A DNA stretch of 64,000 nucleotides from Kiritimatiellia bacterium (GCA_027493775.1 JAOSKE010000001.1:805651-869650); one strand, 5' to 3'; positions 45,019 to 54,358 are shown, numbered from the stretch's first letter. A program made the numbers and translations. The notes: generated by a model from the sequence alone, not told the origin.

Positions 45019-45424
45019 ACCGGCCCTCTCTCGCACACAGGCCATGAAGCTTTTGCGCGCGGCCGCACAGGTCTCGCGCAATGCTCACGCCCCCTACTCC
45101 AAGTTTCACGTTGGCGCGGCATTGCTCACGAACACCGGCTCGATCATCACCGGATGCAATGTCGAAAACGCCTCATACGGCCTGACCATCTGCGCCGAGC
45201 GCAACGCGATTTTTCATGCGGTTGCGACGAAGCGGAGAACATTCAAGGCCGTCGCCATCGTTGCGAGTGGAAAGCAACTCCCCTTTCCGTGTGGCGCGTG
45301 CCGCCAAGTGCTGGCTGAATTTGGAACACCCGATATGACGGTGCTCGTTGCCCCGCGCGACAAACTGGCGACGTACAAGGAATTGACCCTGGGCGAACTC
45401 CTCCCGCACTCGTTCAAATTCTAA
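45005..45424 (+). CDS. cdd: Cytidine deaminase
   Basis: 139 residues. Zn-binding and catalytic motifs: CNVENASYGLTICAERNA (catalytic Glu next to Cys) and FPCGACRQVLAEF. Converts (deoxy)cytidine to (deoxy)uridine, feeding the pyrimidine phosphorylase. Last gene of the operon; convergent with gspF 31 bases away. The start overlaps punA; a later in-frame ATG 13 codons on (MKLLRAAAQVSR) gives the usual 130-residue length. Confidence 0.95.
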   Translation: MKESKPALSRTQAMKLLRAAAQVSRNAHAPYSKFHVGAALLTNTGSIITGCNVENASYGLTICAERNAIFHAVATKRRTFKAVAIVASGKQLPFPCGACRQVLAEFGTPDMTVLVAPRDKLATYKELTLGELLPHSFKF

Positions 45425-45455
45425 ACGCTCGCGCTCAACAGTGCGCAGATCAACT

Positions 45456-46652
45456 CTATCGCGCCATCTGATTGAGCGAGAGAATCGGTTGGAGAATCGC
45501 GAGCGCGACCAGCAGAACGAAAAGCCCAACGATGAGAATCAGCGCGGGCTCGACCATTCGGATGAAGCGTTGCAGAAGCGTTTCCCACTGCTCTTGAAAA
45601 CGATGCGCGGCCTGTTCCAACAAACCATCCAGATCGCCACTCGCTTCGCCCGCGCGATACCAGGCCGGGAGCGCGGTTCCTATCCACGGCGATTCCGCAA
45701 TCACCTCGGCCACTGAGCGACCCTGTCGAACGCTCTCGTTGCCCCGCGCAATTTCCTGCGCCAGCCACGCGCTGCCGCTCGCCTCGCCGGCGAGCGGCAA
45801 TCCCTCCACCATCGGAACGCCACCCCGCAAAAGCATCACCAGCGTGCGTGTGAATCGAATGCTTACAACAAGCCGATAACCCCGGCGAAATAAGGGCAGA
45901 CGAAGGATTCGACGTTCCCATCGAATACGGTGTTCCGGGCGAGTTGCCTTGCGAATGAGATACGCGACGAGTGCGCACACAAGAAGGAATGTGATGAGCA
46001 ACGGCACCCGACCGTCGCCACCAAACCAGATCAATGCTTTTGTTGCTGCGGGCAGCGCCACGCCGGACTCGGCAAACAAACCGGACAGACGCGGAAGAAT
46101 CGTTGTGACCATAATCACACCGATCAGGAGCGCGAGGACGACGACCAGCAGTGGGTAAAGAAGCGCTGAGAGAATTCCTTCACGCAGACGAAGTTGATCC
46201 TCAAGATAGCCCGCCATTTGATCCAACATTGCGCCCAACTGTCCGGTCCGCGTACCGGTTTGTAGCAGTGCGATTTCAAACGCGCTAATCTCGCGTCCCG
46301 TCTCGGCCATCGCCTGTGCGAAGCCTTCCCCCTCGCGCAAACGATCTCGCACACCCGCAAGGATTGCGCTTAGGCCCGGTTCGGGATGAGCCTCAATCAA
46401 CAAATCCAATGCGCCGACTGCCGGAACGCCAGCGCGGAGCAACGCACCCAATTCGCGGTACAGCGAAGCACGGGTCTCCGCCTTGAATCTGTTCCTACGC
46501 AGCGTTGAACGCGAGGATGCCGACGTAAGTTCTTCCGCGAGCACCCCGCGCGCGGCCAGTTTCTCGCGCGCATCCTTTAAGTGCAACGCCTCGATCATTC
46601 CGCGCGTACGCGCACCGGAACGATCGAAGCCGCGAAAAGCAAACGTCTTCAT
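45456..46652 (-). CDS. gspF: Type II secretion / type IV pilus inner-membrane platform protein
   Basis: 398 residues, GspF/PilC length. Two T2SSF domains (ELGALLRAGVPAVGALDLL and FTRTLVMLLRGGVPMVEGLPLAG), hydrophobic segments around residues 165-190, 215-235 and 370-390. Anchors the GspE ATPase and helps extrude the pseudopilus. ATG overlaps the gspE stop (46649-46652), so the genes are coupled. Confidence 0.9.
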   Translation of the reverse strand: MKTFAFRGFDRSGARTRGMIEALHLKDAREKLAARGVLAEELTSASSRSTLRRNRFKAETRASLYRELGALLRAGVPAVGALDLLIEAHPEPGLSAILAGVRDRLREGEGFAQAMAETGREISAFEIALLQTGTRTGQLGAMLDQMAGYLEDQLRLREGILSALLYPLLVVVLALLIGVIMVTTILPRLSGLFAESGVALPAATKALIWFGGDGRVPLLITFLLVCALVAYLIRKATRPEHRIRWERRILRLPLFRRGYRLVVSIRFTRTLVMLLRGGVPMVEGLPLAGEASGSAWLAQEIARGNESVRQGRSVAEVIAESPWIGTALPAWYRAGEASGDLDGLLEQAAHRFQEQWETLLQRFIRMVEPALILIVGLFVLLVALAILQPILSLNQMAR

Positions 46653-48345
46653 AGCGCGGTTGAAGCAGAGCTGCCGACGATACGGAGCACTTCTTCCAAA
46701 GAGGTCACGCCCTGCCGTATCTTGTCCACCCCATCTTCCAGGAGCGATGAAACGGAGCGTTCGCGCGCCATTTCTCGCAATGCCGTTCCATCAGAGGCGG
46801 CGCGGAGCGCTGGTTCCCAATCGGGCCCGAAGTGAATCCACTCGTACAATCCGGGTCCGCTCGCGGTAGCCGTCCATACATTCCGCGCATCCAACCGGGC
46901 GCCAAATTGCGCGGCCGCGCAACTTCTCACCGTATCGCCCCAACGACCGCAACTCCGCCTCCGTAGGAACCGATGCGCGACGGCAGGAGGGGCATAATTT
47001 TCGGACCAAACGTTGCGCGAGGCAGCCCCCGCAAGGCCGAGGCGAGAAGATACGGTGGCACGCCCATATCTACGAGACGAACAACAGCAGAGAGCGCATC
47101 ATTTGTGTGCAATGTGCTAAAGACCAAGTGGCCGGTCAGCGACGCGCGAATCGCAATCTCCGCAGTTTCTGCGTCGCGAATTTCGCCGACGAGGACGACA
47201 TCGGGGTCCTGGCGCAAAATGTGGCGCAGGCCCTGAGCAAACGATAGGCCGATCTTTGGTTTGACTTGAATCTGCGCAATTCCGGGCAACTGATATTCGA
47301 TCGGATCTTCAATCGTCATCACGTTGAGGCGCTCAGTCGCCAGCCCCTGCAACGCCGCATAGAGCGTCGTTGTTTTTCCGCTGCCCGTCGGGCCTGTGAC
47401 GAGTACAACCCCATTGGGTTCTGCAAGCACGCGACGGAAATCTTCCTCCACCTTTGCCGGCATTCCCAACGCACTCAACGGACGAACAAGGGTTTCTTGA
47501 TTGAGCAAACGCAGAACCACACGCTCGCCCTCAGCGACCGGCACAGTGGATACGCGGATATCGAACTCACGCGCGCCCACCCGCACCTTCGCCATCCCAT
47601 CCTGCGGAAGGCGCCGCTCGGCGATATCCAGTCGTGCCATCACCTTGAGTCGCGAGATCAGTGCCGACTCCAAAGATTTCGGAGGCGGCGGTTGAGCGTA
47701 AAGAAAACCATCCACACGGAATCGAACCTGGAGTTTCGATTCAAACGGCTCAACGTGAATATCCGATGCGTGGCGGCGAACTGCATCGAGCAAAAGTCCA
47801 TTCACGTATTGAGCCACCGGCGCTTCAGCACTTGCCCGAAGAAGGTCTTCCGCCCGTCCGGAAGGCTCCTCCGCTTCAGTCGTTTTCGTCGGGGCGCTCT
47901 CCGACCACGCTGGCGCTTGGCGCTGCGCATAACACGTATCAATCGCGCGGCGCAGCTCTTCAGAAGTGGTCAACAACGGATATACATCGCGCCCAAGCAA
48001 CAGGGAGAGTTCATCCAAGCGCGATACCGCATCCGGATCGGACGTCAGCGCATACCACTCGCCTTCTCTTTCAATCGGAAGCAGGCGGTGCGTTCGTGCC
48101 CAGTCAACGGGAAGCTGTTCGACCAGCGACGGCTTTAGAAATTCCGGTTCCACGCGGAGGAGAAACGGAAGGTCATATTGCCGGGCGCGGGCTTCGGCGA
48201 GTTGCGCAGCGGATAGAATGTTGTTTCGCAACAGCCAGTCACCCAGCGTAGATGCGGAGAAATTTTGTTCCAAGGCGGCGCGTGCGTTTTCGAGTTGCGC
48301 CTCGGTGACGACTTCCATTGCGCGCAAGACATCGTCTAGGTTCAC
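46649..48345 (-). CDS. gspE: Type II secretion ATPase, two frameshifts
   Basis: Reading the three frame pieces together gives about 564 residues: N-terminal T2SSE_N (QLENARAALEQNF), an Asp-rich linker, Walker A GPTGSGKTT, Asp box (EDPIEYQLPGI), Walker B VGEIRDAETAEIA, His box STLHTND, then after correction the zinc motif (LCPSC...GCAEC) and C-terminal GY.ERTGLYEWI. Lesions: an extra G in the G5 run at 47021-47025 and an extra C near 46855. Both sit in invariant GspE sequence and one-base fixes restore it, so sequencing error is likely. Powers pseudopilus assembly. Confidence 0.88.
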
Positions 48346-48349
48346 CGGA

Positions 48350-50296
48350 TCACCTCCGGGGTACCGGCTTACCTGCCGGTTTTGGTGCGGAATTGCCGAT
48401 TGTGATGGCTTCGGGTGTCAGTTGTGTTTGCGCCTGAAACTTTTCTTTCAGCTCCTGCGCAACCCTCATATCCGTCACAATGTGCGGGGTCACAAAAATC
48501 AGCAGATTCGTCCGCTGCTTCTGATCGCTTTTGCTTCGGAACAACAGACCAAGCAACGGAATATCGCCCAGCAGCGGCACTTTCCGCACGACTTTTACCT
48601 GATCTTCACGAATCATCCCACTGATCACGACCGTCGCATTGTTGGGCACGGTAATCGTCGTGCTCACTTCACGCTTCGCGATCGTCGGAGCGAACTGCGT
48701 TCCACTCGGGCCGGTATCGGTGATTGCTTCAATACTCGGATTCAGGTTCAGCGTAATGTCGCCATCGGGATTCACGTGCGGCGTGAGTTTCAATTTGATG
48801 CCCACGTCAAGGCGGTCAATGTTTTGAATCACATCGCGCGACGTGCCGGAGCCGCCTTCAATCGTCGAACGGAGGACGGGAATGTTCTCCACCACACTGA
48901 CATTCGCCTCAGCGTTATTCTGCGCCCAGAGCGGGATGTTCGAGAGAATTTTTACGTCGCGATTTTGCGCCAGCGCCTCAATCAACAGAGGAACATTGGG
49001 AAGTATTTTGCCTGAAATTGGATCGGTGTAGGTTCCGCGCGCAACACCAAATGCGAGTCCTTGTGGGAACACGCCGCTTTCGAGGAATTGTGCGAGCGAA
49101 TCGGAATCGCCGGGGCGGCTCACCCCCATCACGCTCGTCGAACCGTCCTTGGGCTGTTCCGTGGTCGCAAGACGAACCCCCAAATCAATCTGATGCCCCA
49201 CCGCGACTTCGGCCAATAGAACTTCCACCATCACTTGTTGCGGAACTTGATCCAGTTGCTCGACGAGCTTGCGCAGGAACTCAAAGTCTTGCGGGTTTGC
49301 GTCCACAATCAACGCGTTGTTGGCAGTGTTGTGCTCAATCGCTATCGGCGCGCGTTGTTCCTTGTCGGATTTCGCCAGCAGCGCGTTCAGACTTTTCGCA
49401 GCATCTTCCGCAGAAAGATATCGAAGGAAAATTGCGTTAAGTCGCCCGTAACCCGACGGGGATTCAACGTCCATCCGCCCGACGATTTCCTTCATCTCCT
49501 TCAACTGGACGGGAGTTCCCACGAGGATGACGCTATTTGCGCGCGGTGAAGGAACAACAATAACGTCTGCGGGCAGCGAGGACTGCCCTTCCCCGACTTG
49601 TTGCAGGTGGCGAGCGATCTTGTCGCCGGACGTTTCCGATCCGCGCATTGCCGCGACCAGTTGGCGCGAGAGCTCGTCCGGCGAGGCGTATTTTAGTTTC
49701 AGGACTTCGACGACACGCGCAGCGCCGGGTTTATCCAGTTCGGCGATGATCCGTTCCATGTTGCGGACGCTTTCAGCCGTATCGGTAATAATCAGATGGT
49801 TTGTCGGCGGGAACGCGGCCAGCGCGCCGGATTTTCCGCCGCGCACCAACGGCTCAAGCAGGCGTTTCAATTCTGCGACATTCACGTGTTCAACGTGAAT
49901 AAGGCGCGTGACAAGTCCCGCTGTTTCAGCCGTCTCTCCGCCATCGGTGACCACGGTCGCCCCGGCCACCGCGCGTTCCGGCAGAAGGATCACCTGATTC
50001 ACTCCGCCCTGTTCGGAAACAGACATCCCCCGCGATTCGAGAATGGAAAGCAGGAGCGGATACGCCTCCTTCACGGGAATTCGCTGCGGGGTCACGACGG
50101 TGACGCGGCCGGTGATTTCATCGCCAACGACGAAGCGCCGCCCGGTCATTTCACCGACGAGTTTGACGAGGACCGGAATTTCGACCTGGTCGAAATTAAA
50201 GTTCACATAGCCTTCGCCCGCAGCGAAACTTCTCGCGCCCGGCAGGGGCGCCACAGCAAAGGCAAGAGCCAACAACCAGTGGCAAATTCGCTTCAC
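48350..50296 (-). CDS. gspD: Type II secretion secretin
   Basis: 648 residues. Signal peptide (LLALAFAVAPLPGARSFA), N0 domain (VNFNFDQVEIPVLVKLVGEMTG), three KH-like N domains (LIHVEHVNVAELKRLLEPL; VEVLKLKYASPDELSRQL; LNAIFLRYLSAEDAAKSL), then the secretin barrel ending with VVISGMIREDQVKVVRKVPLLGDIPLLGLLF. Forms the outer-membrane exit pore of the T2SS. Start overlaps the lpxA stop (ATGA). Pseudopilin genes are not in the window. Confidence 0.92.
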   Translation of the reverse strand: MKRICHWLLALAFAVAPLPGARSFAAGEGYVNFNFDQVEIPVLVKLVGEMTGRRFVVGDEITGRVTVVTPQRIPVKEAYPLLLSILESRGMSVSEQGGVNQVILLPERAVAGATVVTDGGETAETAGLVTRLIHVEHVNVAELKRLLEPLVRGGKSGALAAFPPTNHLIITDTAESVRNMERIIAELDKPGAARVVEVLKLKYASPDELSRQLVAAMRGSETSGDKIARHLQQVGEGQSSLPADVIVVPSPRANSVILVGTPVQLKEMKEIVGRMDVESPSGYGRLNAIFLRYLSAEDAAKSLNALLAKSDKEQRAPIAIEHNTANNALIVDANPQDFEFLRKLVEQLDQVPQQVMVEVLLAEVAVGHQIDLGVRLATTEQPKDGSTSVMGVSRPGDSDSLAQFLESGVFPQGLAFGVARGTYTDPISGKILPNVPLLIEALAQNRDVKILSNIPLWAQNNAEANVSVVENIPVLRSTIEGGSGTSRDVIQNIDRLDVGIKLKLTPHVNPDGDITLNLNPSIEAITDTGPSGTQFAPTIAKREVSTTITVPNNATVVISGMIREDQVKVVRKVPLLGDIPLLGLLFRSKSDQKQRTNLLIFVTPHIVTDMRVAQELKEKFQAQTQLTPEAITIGNSAPKPAGKPVPRR

Positions 50297-51066
50297 TTAA
50301 CGATACCGCGCTCGGATGAACGGATGAACTGGAGTAAATGTTGCACTTCCGCTGTCTGCGGAACTTCGCTTTCAATACGGGCGCAAGCGTCGCGCGTACC
50401 CAAATCGCTGCGATAAAGAAGGCGATGCGCCTGTTTTAGCGCCTTTTGGGAGTCTTCCGACACACCGGCGCGTGAAAGGCCGACAGCGTTCAGCCCCGGC
50501 ACGCGGAGCGGGTTGCCGTCCGCCATCATAAACGGCGGCACGTCCTGCACAACTTTCGCGCAGCCGCCAACGATACAGTTGCGTCCGAGGCGCGTAAATT
50601 GATGCACGGCGCTCAGTCCGCCGAGAATGACGCGGTCCTCCAAAATGACATGTCCGGCCAGCGTGCCGACGTTGGCAATGATGACGCGATCACCGACGAT
50701 GCAATCATGCGCGATGTGCGCATACGCCATGATGTGGCAGTGAGAGCCGATACGTGTGAAGTCGCCATCCGCCGTGGCGGCATTCACTGTCACTGACTCG
50801 CGCAAGGTGGTGTGGTCGCCGATGATGACGCCGGGGCGTCCGCCCGCATATTTCAAGTCTTGCGTTTGCAGCCCCACGCTCGCAAAGGGGAAAATGGTAC
50901 AACCGGCACCCAGCTTGGTGAAGCCATCCACCACAACATGGGAGACCAACCGTGCGCCATCGCCAAGGGTAACTTGGGGGCCGACAGAACAGAATGGGCC
51001 GATGACGACATTTTCGCCAAGCTCGGCCTCGGAAGAAACAACTGCCGTTGGGTGTATTTCCGGCAT
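50293..51066 (-). CDS. lpxA: UDP-N-acetylglucosamine O-acyltransferase
   Basis: 257 residues, standard length. Left-handed beta-helix hexapeptide repeats (AELGENVVIGPFCSVG...), catalytic His in MAYAHIAHDCIVG, and an alpha-helical C-terminal domain (SRAGVSEDSQKALKQAHRLLYRS). First step of lipid A synthesis, adding a 3-hydroxyacyl chain to UDP-GlcNAc. Shows the organism makes lipopolysaccharide. 3 bases after fabZ. Confidence 0.95.
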   Translation of the reverse strand: MPEIHPTAVVSSEAELGENVVIGPFCSVGPQVTLGDGARLVSHVVVDGFTKLGAGCTIFPFASVGLQTQDLKYAGGRPGVIIGDHTTLRESVTVNAATADGDFTRIGSHCHIMAYAHIAHDCIVGDRVIIANVGTLAGHVILEDRVILGGLSAVHQFTRLGRNCIVGGCAKVVQDVPPFMMADGNPLRVPGLNAVGLSRAGVSEDSQKALKQAHRLLYRSDLGTRDACARIESEVPQTAEVQHLLQFIRSSERGIVK

Positions 51067-51069
51067 GGA

Positions 51070-51507
51070 TTAGTCCTCTTTGTTGTAGCCGAACATGATT
51101 TCTGCTTCGCAGGTCAATTCCTCGCCGACGAAAATTTTTCCGCTCATCTTGGACATGCCAAGACGGGCCCGTTGAAATTCCACTTCGATGCGCATCTGGT
51201 CACCGGGCTGAACAATGCGACGGAAACGGGCTTTATCAATCGCAAGGAAGTAGGCGATGCGCCCTTCATAGCCGAAGGCCTTGTTCATCAGAATGCCGCC
51301 GACCTGCGCTATGGCCTCGATTTGCAAAACGCCGGGGAAGACCGGTGCGCCGGGAAAATGCCCCTGAAAACACGGTTCGTTGAATGTCAGATTTTTAATC
51401 CCGACGATGCGTTGCTTCATATCGCACTCAATCACGCGATCCACCAGCAGCATCGGATAGCGATGCGGCAGAATCTTCAGGATTTCTTCAATTAAAATCT
51501 CGGGCAT
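51070..51507 (-). CDS. fabZ: 3-hydroxyacyl-ACP dehydratase
   Basis: 145 residues. Hot-dog fold with catalytic His in LPHRYPMLLVDRV and Glu in GHFPGAPVFPGVLQIEAIAQ. Dehydrates 3-hydroxyacyl-ACP in fatty-acid elongation and competes with LpxA for the same substrate, which explains the common fabZ-lpxA pairing. Not fused to LpxC, unlike some relatives. Confidence 0.95.
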   Translation of the reverse strand: MPEILIEEILKILPHRYPMLLVDRVIECDMKQRIVGIKNLTFNEPCFQGHFPGAPVFPGVLQIEAIAQVGGILMNKAFGYEGRIAYFLAIDKARFRRIVQPGDQMRIEVEFQRARLGMSKMSGKIFVGEELTCEAEIMFGYNKED

Positions 51508-51581
51508 GAATACAGACCTCCGGCTTTATCAATCGGCAAGTGTGACCGATTTAGATGGGCAATGTCAGCGCAAAAATGGAG

Positions 51582-52226
51582 CTAGGAGCTGGAAAGCAAA
51601 ACACCCTGTTGGGTGAAGCGAAGCACCTCGCGCGCGTCGTAAATTTCGACATTGACCTCCACCAGCTTCAGAAAGGCCAGTCGCTGCGCAACCTTGAACA
51701 CCTGAAAACTGTCATCCCGCACAATAAGCACAATGCGTTTCTTTTCTCCGTCAAAATCATTCAGGAGGTGCACCATGAAATTGTCGGATGAAAAGGTGGA
51801 CAGCTCCTCCAGCTCAAACCCCTTCGGCGCAGTTCCGTCTGTTTTGGGATTTATGACCAACTGCCCCAGCAGATAATACGTGAGGTCCACTTCATAAAAT
51901 TCATTCGTGACGTGCAAGTTACCCAGCGCCTGCATGAGTTTTATTTGATCGCCTCCAGCCTGCTGGCTGATCGCCATCATCTGCATCCGCGCCTGACGCG
52001 CGAGTTCGGGGACATCCATTGGATAAATGCGATTTCCACGGCACTCCAGATAGATCGGCTGCTTATTGCTCTGCCGTTCGATCGGGGTCGGAATCAGCAC
52101 CTTTGTCTGGGCGGCGTCAATACCGGTCGCGATGATAACCAGCATCAGGATTCCCTGCAGACAGGTTAACACGTCCAGGAAGGAATCGAGGTTGATCGCC
52201 CCTGTTGCATCCGCTTTTTTACCCAT
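51582..52226 (-). CDS. ExbD/TolR-like protein 2
   Basis: 214 residues. One N-terminal transmembrane helix (FLDVLTCLQGILMLVIIATG) preceded by NLDSFLDVLT, whose Asp lies where ExbD/TolR proteins carry their proton-pathway Asp. The long periplasmic part ends RIVLIVRDDSFQVFKVAQRLAFLKLVEVNVEIYDAREV, similar to the ExbD C-terminal fold (...V.I..D......V....) . It follows ExbD-like protein 1 by 15 bases. Larger than classic ExbD (about 140 residues) because of an insert in the middle. Partner of the ExbB-like channel is inferred. Confidence 0.65.
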   Translation of the reverse strand: MGKKADATGAINLDSFLDVLTCLQGILMLVIIATGIDAAQTKVLIPTPIERQSNKQPIYLECRGNRIYPMDVPELARQARMQMMAISQQAGGDQIKLMQALGNLHVTNEFYEVDLTYYLLGQLVINPKTDGTAPKGFELEELSTFSSDNFMVHLLNDFDGEKKRIVLIVRDDSFQVFKVAQRLAFLKLVEVNVEIYDAREVLRFTQQGVLLSSS

Positions 52227-52241
52227 GCGCTACAATCCTTT

Positions 52242-52771
52242 TCACGCGTCCGGCTCGCCCTCTTCTTCTTTTGTTCTCTTTTCCATGCTCTCGCTAATGT
52301 TTTTCAACTTGAGCGCCTCATCGGCGAAGAGCAGGTCCATCCCGATGTCAATTTTCCGATCACGAATCACTTTTTTTAGTTTGCGCGCCACGGTTGCGCC
52401 GTTTTCACGGACGAGCAACACGATGTATTGACTCGAATTTTTGCCTCTACCCGGTTCAAAAACTTCTCAAAGCTGTTGTTCTTGTCAGCAAGGTCGTGCA
52501 CCTGAACGGTCTCTTCACTCGGATGGATAATCAGGCGGTCTCGATAGACCTCCAGATACCATGGACTTTTGAGAACATTTCCGTGCGCGTCCTCCACCGG
52601 TTTGTCTAGGGCGGGATCCATTCCCTGCGGGATGATGGAGGTAATCTGAATGTTTTCCGGATTCGCGGAAATGATTACGATATTGCTGATCATAATGGTC
52701 ACCAAACATCCGGTGAGCATCAGAATCACGCACATAAACGAGGAAAAGTCTGTTTTTGCTTCACCCGCCAT
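52242..52771 (-). CDS. ExbD/TolR-like protein 1, one frameshift
   Basis: N-terminal DFSSFMCVILMLTGCLVTIMISNIVII (transmembrane helix after an Asp), then a periplasmic domain (WYLEVYRDRLIIHPSEETVQVHDL). The frame breaks at a T5 run (52437-52441 on the plus strand). One added base gives VEAKNSSQYIVLLVRENGATVARK, then VIRDRKIDIGMDLLF and an acidic end at 52242, total about 176 residues. The restored part matches the ExbD C-terminal strand-helix-strand. Same gene order as in PVC-type MotA/TolQ/ExbB clusters. Confidence 0.65.
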
Positions 52772-52792
52772 CTCAGGAAATTCCCAGTATGC

Positions 52793-54283
52793 CTATTCTT
52801 CGCGCAACGTAATCACCCGCGGCTTGCTCAAGCGGGCGCAGAACTCGGTGGTCGTATTCAGATGTGTGCGGAGGTCATCCAGTGTCGCCCTAAACTGATC
52901 AGAGCTGGCGACGGTCGCCATGTTCTGATCAATGGATTGACTGATCTTGAGGAGGCCATCGATATTCGCGGCCAGCTTCGACACCTCCTGCATCCGCGCA
53001 GCAAGGTCTCGCGCCGCCACGAGGGTATTTTCCGTGACCTCTTTTGTATTTGTCTGAATGGCTTGAGCGCCTTCGCGATAAGAAGTGGCCACGCGCTCGG
53101 TTGTCGCGTTGATTTCAGTAATGACCTGCTTGAATCGCTCGACTTCCTCCGCGCCGGCTTTGCGGCGGGTTTCAAGCGTGAGGTCGTCCTGCTTGCGAAT
53201 TTCATCGGCAATTCCGCGCAAACTTTGTTCCACAGAAGTTCCTGCCCCCTGCAGGTTTTCCGCCAAACGGACGCTCAAGTCTTTCAGCGTCGTTTCATAG
53301 CGCGTGGTCAATCCGCTGAACCGCTCTTCGACGCTGTTTGCAGCCTTCTCAATGGAACGAGTGAAGACCTCGTCGTAGCGATCAGGATCCGGAATATAGC
53401 GGCGGAAGGCCGCTTCGATGGAGTCTTCCAGATTCTCAATGACAATGGGCTTCTGCTCCGGTGAAGGCAGACGGGCAAGCAGGACGTCGTCGAGATAGTT
53501 GTCAATTTCGCCAAAGAGGTTCTCTTCGCGCCGCTGGAAGGAAGTCAGCGGAAACATCAACAGCGTCGTCAACACGAGCGCGAGCAGCGTGGTGTCGAAG
53601 GCGACGCCCAAGCCGACGGTCACGTTTCCGATGGCGTTTTTGATCGCATTCACGTCCGCAGAACCGCCGAGAACACCGAAGCCCGCGACGGCCTGACCCA
53701 AGCCCTGCACCGTTCCGATAAACCCAAGAATCGGAATCGCCCACATCAGCACGCGCGCGATCGCATACGAGGAATCGGAACCGCCCTGATCGCGGGAGGA
53801 TTCCATCTGAACGTACGATGACACACGCGACACCTCCTTGCTGCCAAGCCACAGGGCCAATGCGCGATCCAAACGATTAAGAAGAATGCTCCACGAAAAT
53901 TCCTCACGCTGCGGTAGTTCGTCGCGGAAGGCCTGCAAGGCCTGATCATCGTTCAAATCCAGCTCCGGCGGAAGTGGGTTCGACGCCACAACACGCAGGT
54001 TTCTGGTCACAATCCTGCTCTTAAGAACAATCAGTGCGCCCACCATGAAGGACATCAACAGCTCCAGGTACTGCACCGGGCCGCGTTGATTGACGATGCC
54101 GTACAGATAGTCCGCCTTGGTTCCCTTCAGCGGAATCACGGCAATGGAAATGAGCACGGTTCCAAGAATGCCGACCGCGATCTGAATGAACACGTTTGCG
54201 TCGGTGCCGGGGCGGGAGCCGCGCAGCGACTGGGCATCTTCCAGAGGCGCATCCATTACCATTTCAACATCTTCATCTGCCAT
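52793..54283 (-). CDS. MotA/TolQ/ExbB-type proton channel protein with long C-terminal coiled tail
   Basis: 496 residues. Two early membrane segments (FIQIAVGILGTVLISIAVIPL; LELLMSFMVGALIVL), a cytoplasmic loop, then the conserved pair: SSYAIARVLMWAIPILGFIGTVQGLGQAVAGF and NAIGNVTVGLGVAFDTTLLALVLTTLLMF (typical G(F/L)xGTVxG and TTLxAL motifs). Residues about 260-480 form a long helical, heptad-like tail (SIEKAANSVEERFSGLT...; RVATSYREGAQAIQTNTKEV) far longer than in ExbB or TolQ. Starts the operon with two ExbD-like proteins. Presumably a proton-driven motor with a coupled cytoplasmic stalk; the load is unknown. Ribosome site AGAGGAAG. Confidence 0.75.
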   Translation of the reverse strand: MADEDVEMVMDAPLEDAQSLRGSRPGTDANVFIQIAVGILGTVLISIAVIPLKGTKADYLYGIVNQRGPVQYLELLMSFMVGALIVLKSRIVTRNLRVVASNPLPPELDLNDDQALQAFRDELPQREEFSWSILLNRLDRALALWLGSKEVSRVSSYVQMESSRDQGGSDSSYAIARVLMWAIPILGFIGTVQGLGQAVAGFGVLGGSADVNAIKNAIGNVTVGLGVAFDTTLLALVLTTLLMFPLTSFQRREENLFGEIDNYLDDVLLARLPSPEQKPIVIENLEDSIEAAFRRYIPDPDRYDEVFTRSIEKAANSVEERFSGLTTRYETTLKDLSVRLAENLQGAGTSVEQSLRGIADEIRKQDDLTLETRRKAGAEEVERFKQVITEINATTERVATSYREGAQAIQTNTKEVTENTLVAARDLAARMQEVSKLAANIDGLLKISQSIDQNMATVASSDQFRATLDDLRTHLNTTTEFCARLSKPRVITLREE

Positions 54284-54330
54284 AACGCTTCCTCTTTTTT
54301 TGTGTGGCTATTGCCGGACACTTACGTCAC

Positions 54331-54358
54331 TTGTACAAAAAGACCGTAGGGCTATAAT
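54331..54358 (+). promoter_or_regulatory. Sigma70-type promoter for the hydroxyacid dehydrogenase gene
   Basis: TTGTAC (54331-54336), 16-base spacer, perfect TATAAT (54353-54358), 51 bases before the ATG at 54410. It lies in the divergent gap with the ExbB-like gene. Confidence 0.65.

Noticed and set aside
51582..54283. Zorya-type antiphage defence (ZorA-like channel with long tail and ZorB-like partner)
   Set aside because: The ExbD-like proteins have no OmpA-type peptidoglycan-binding domain and there is no ZorC/ZorD or ZorE nearby; the context is envelope biogenesis.
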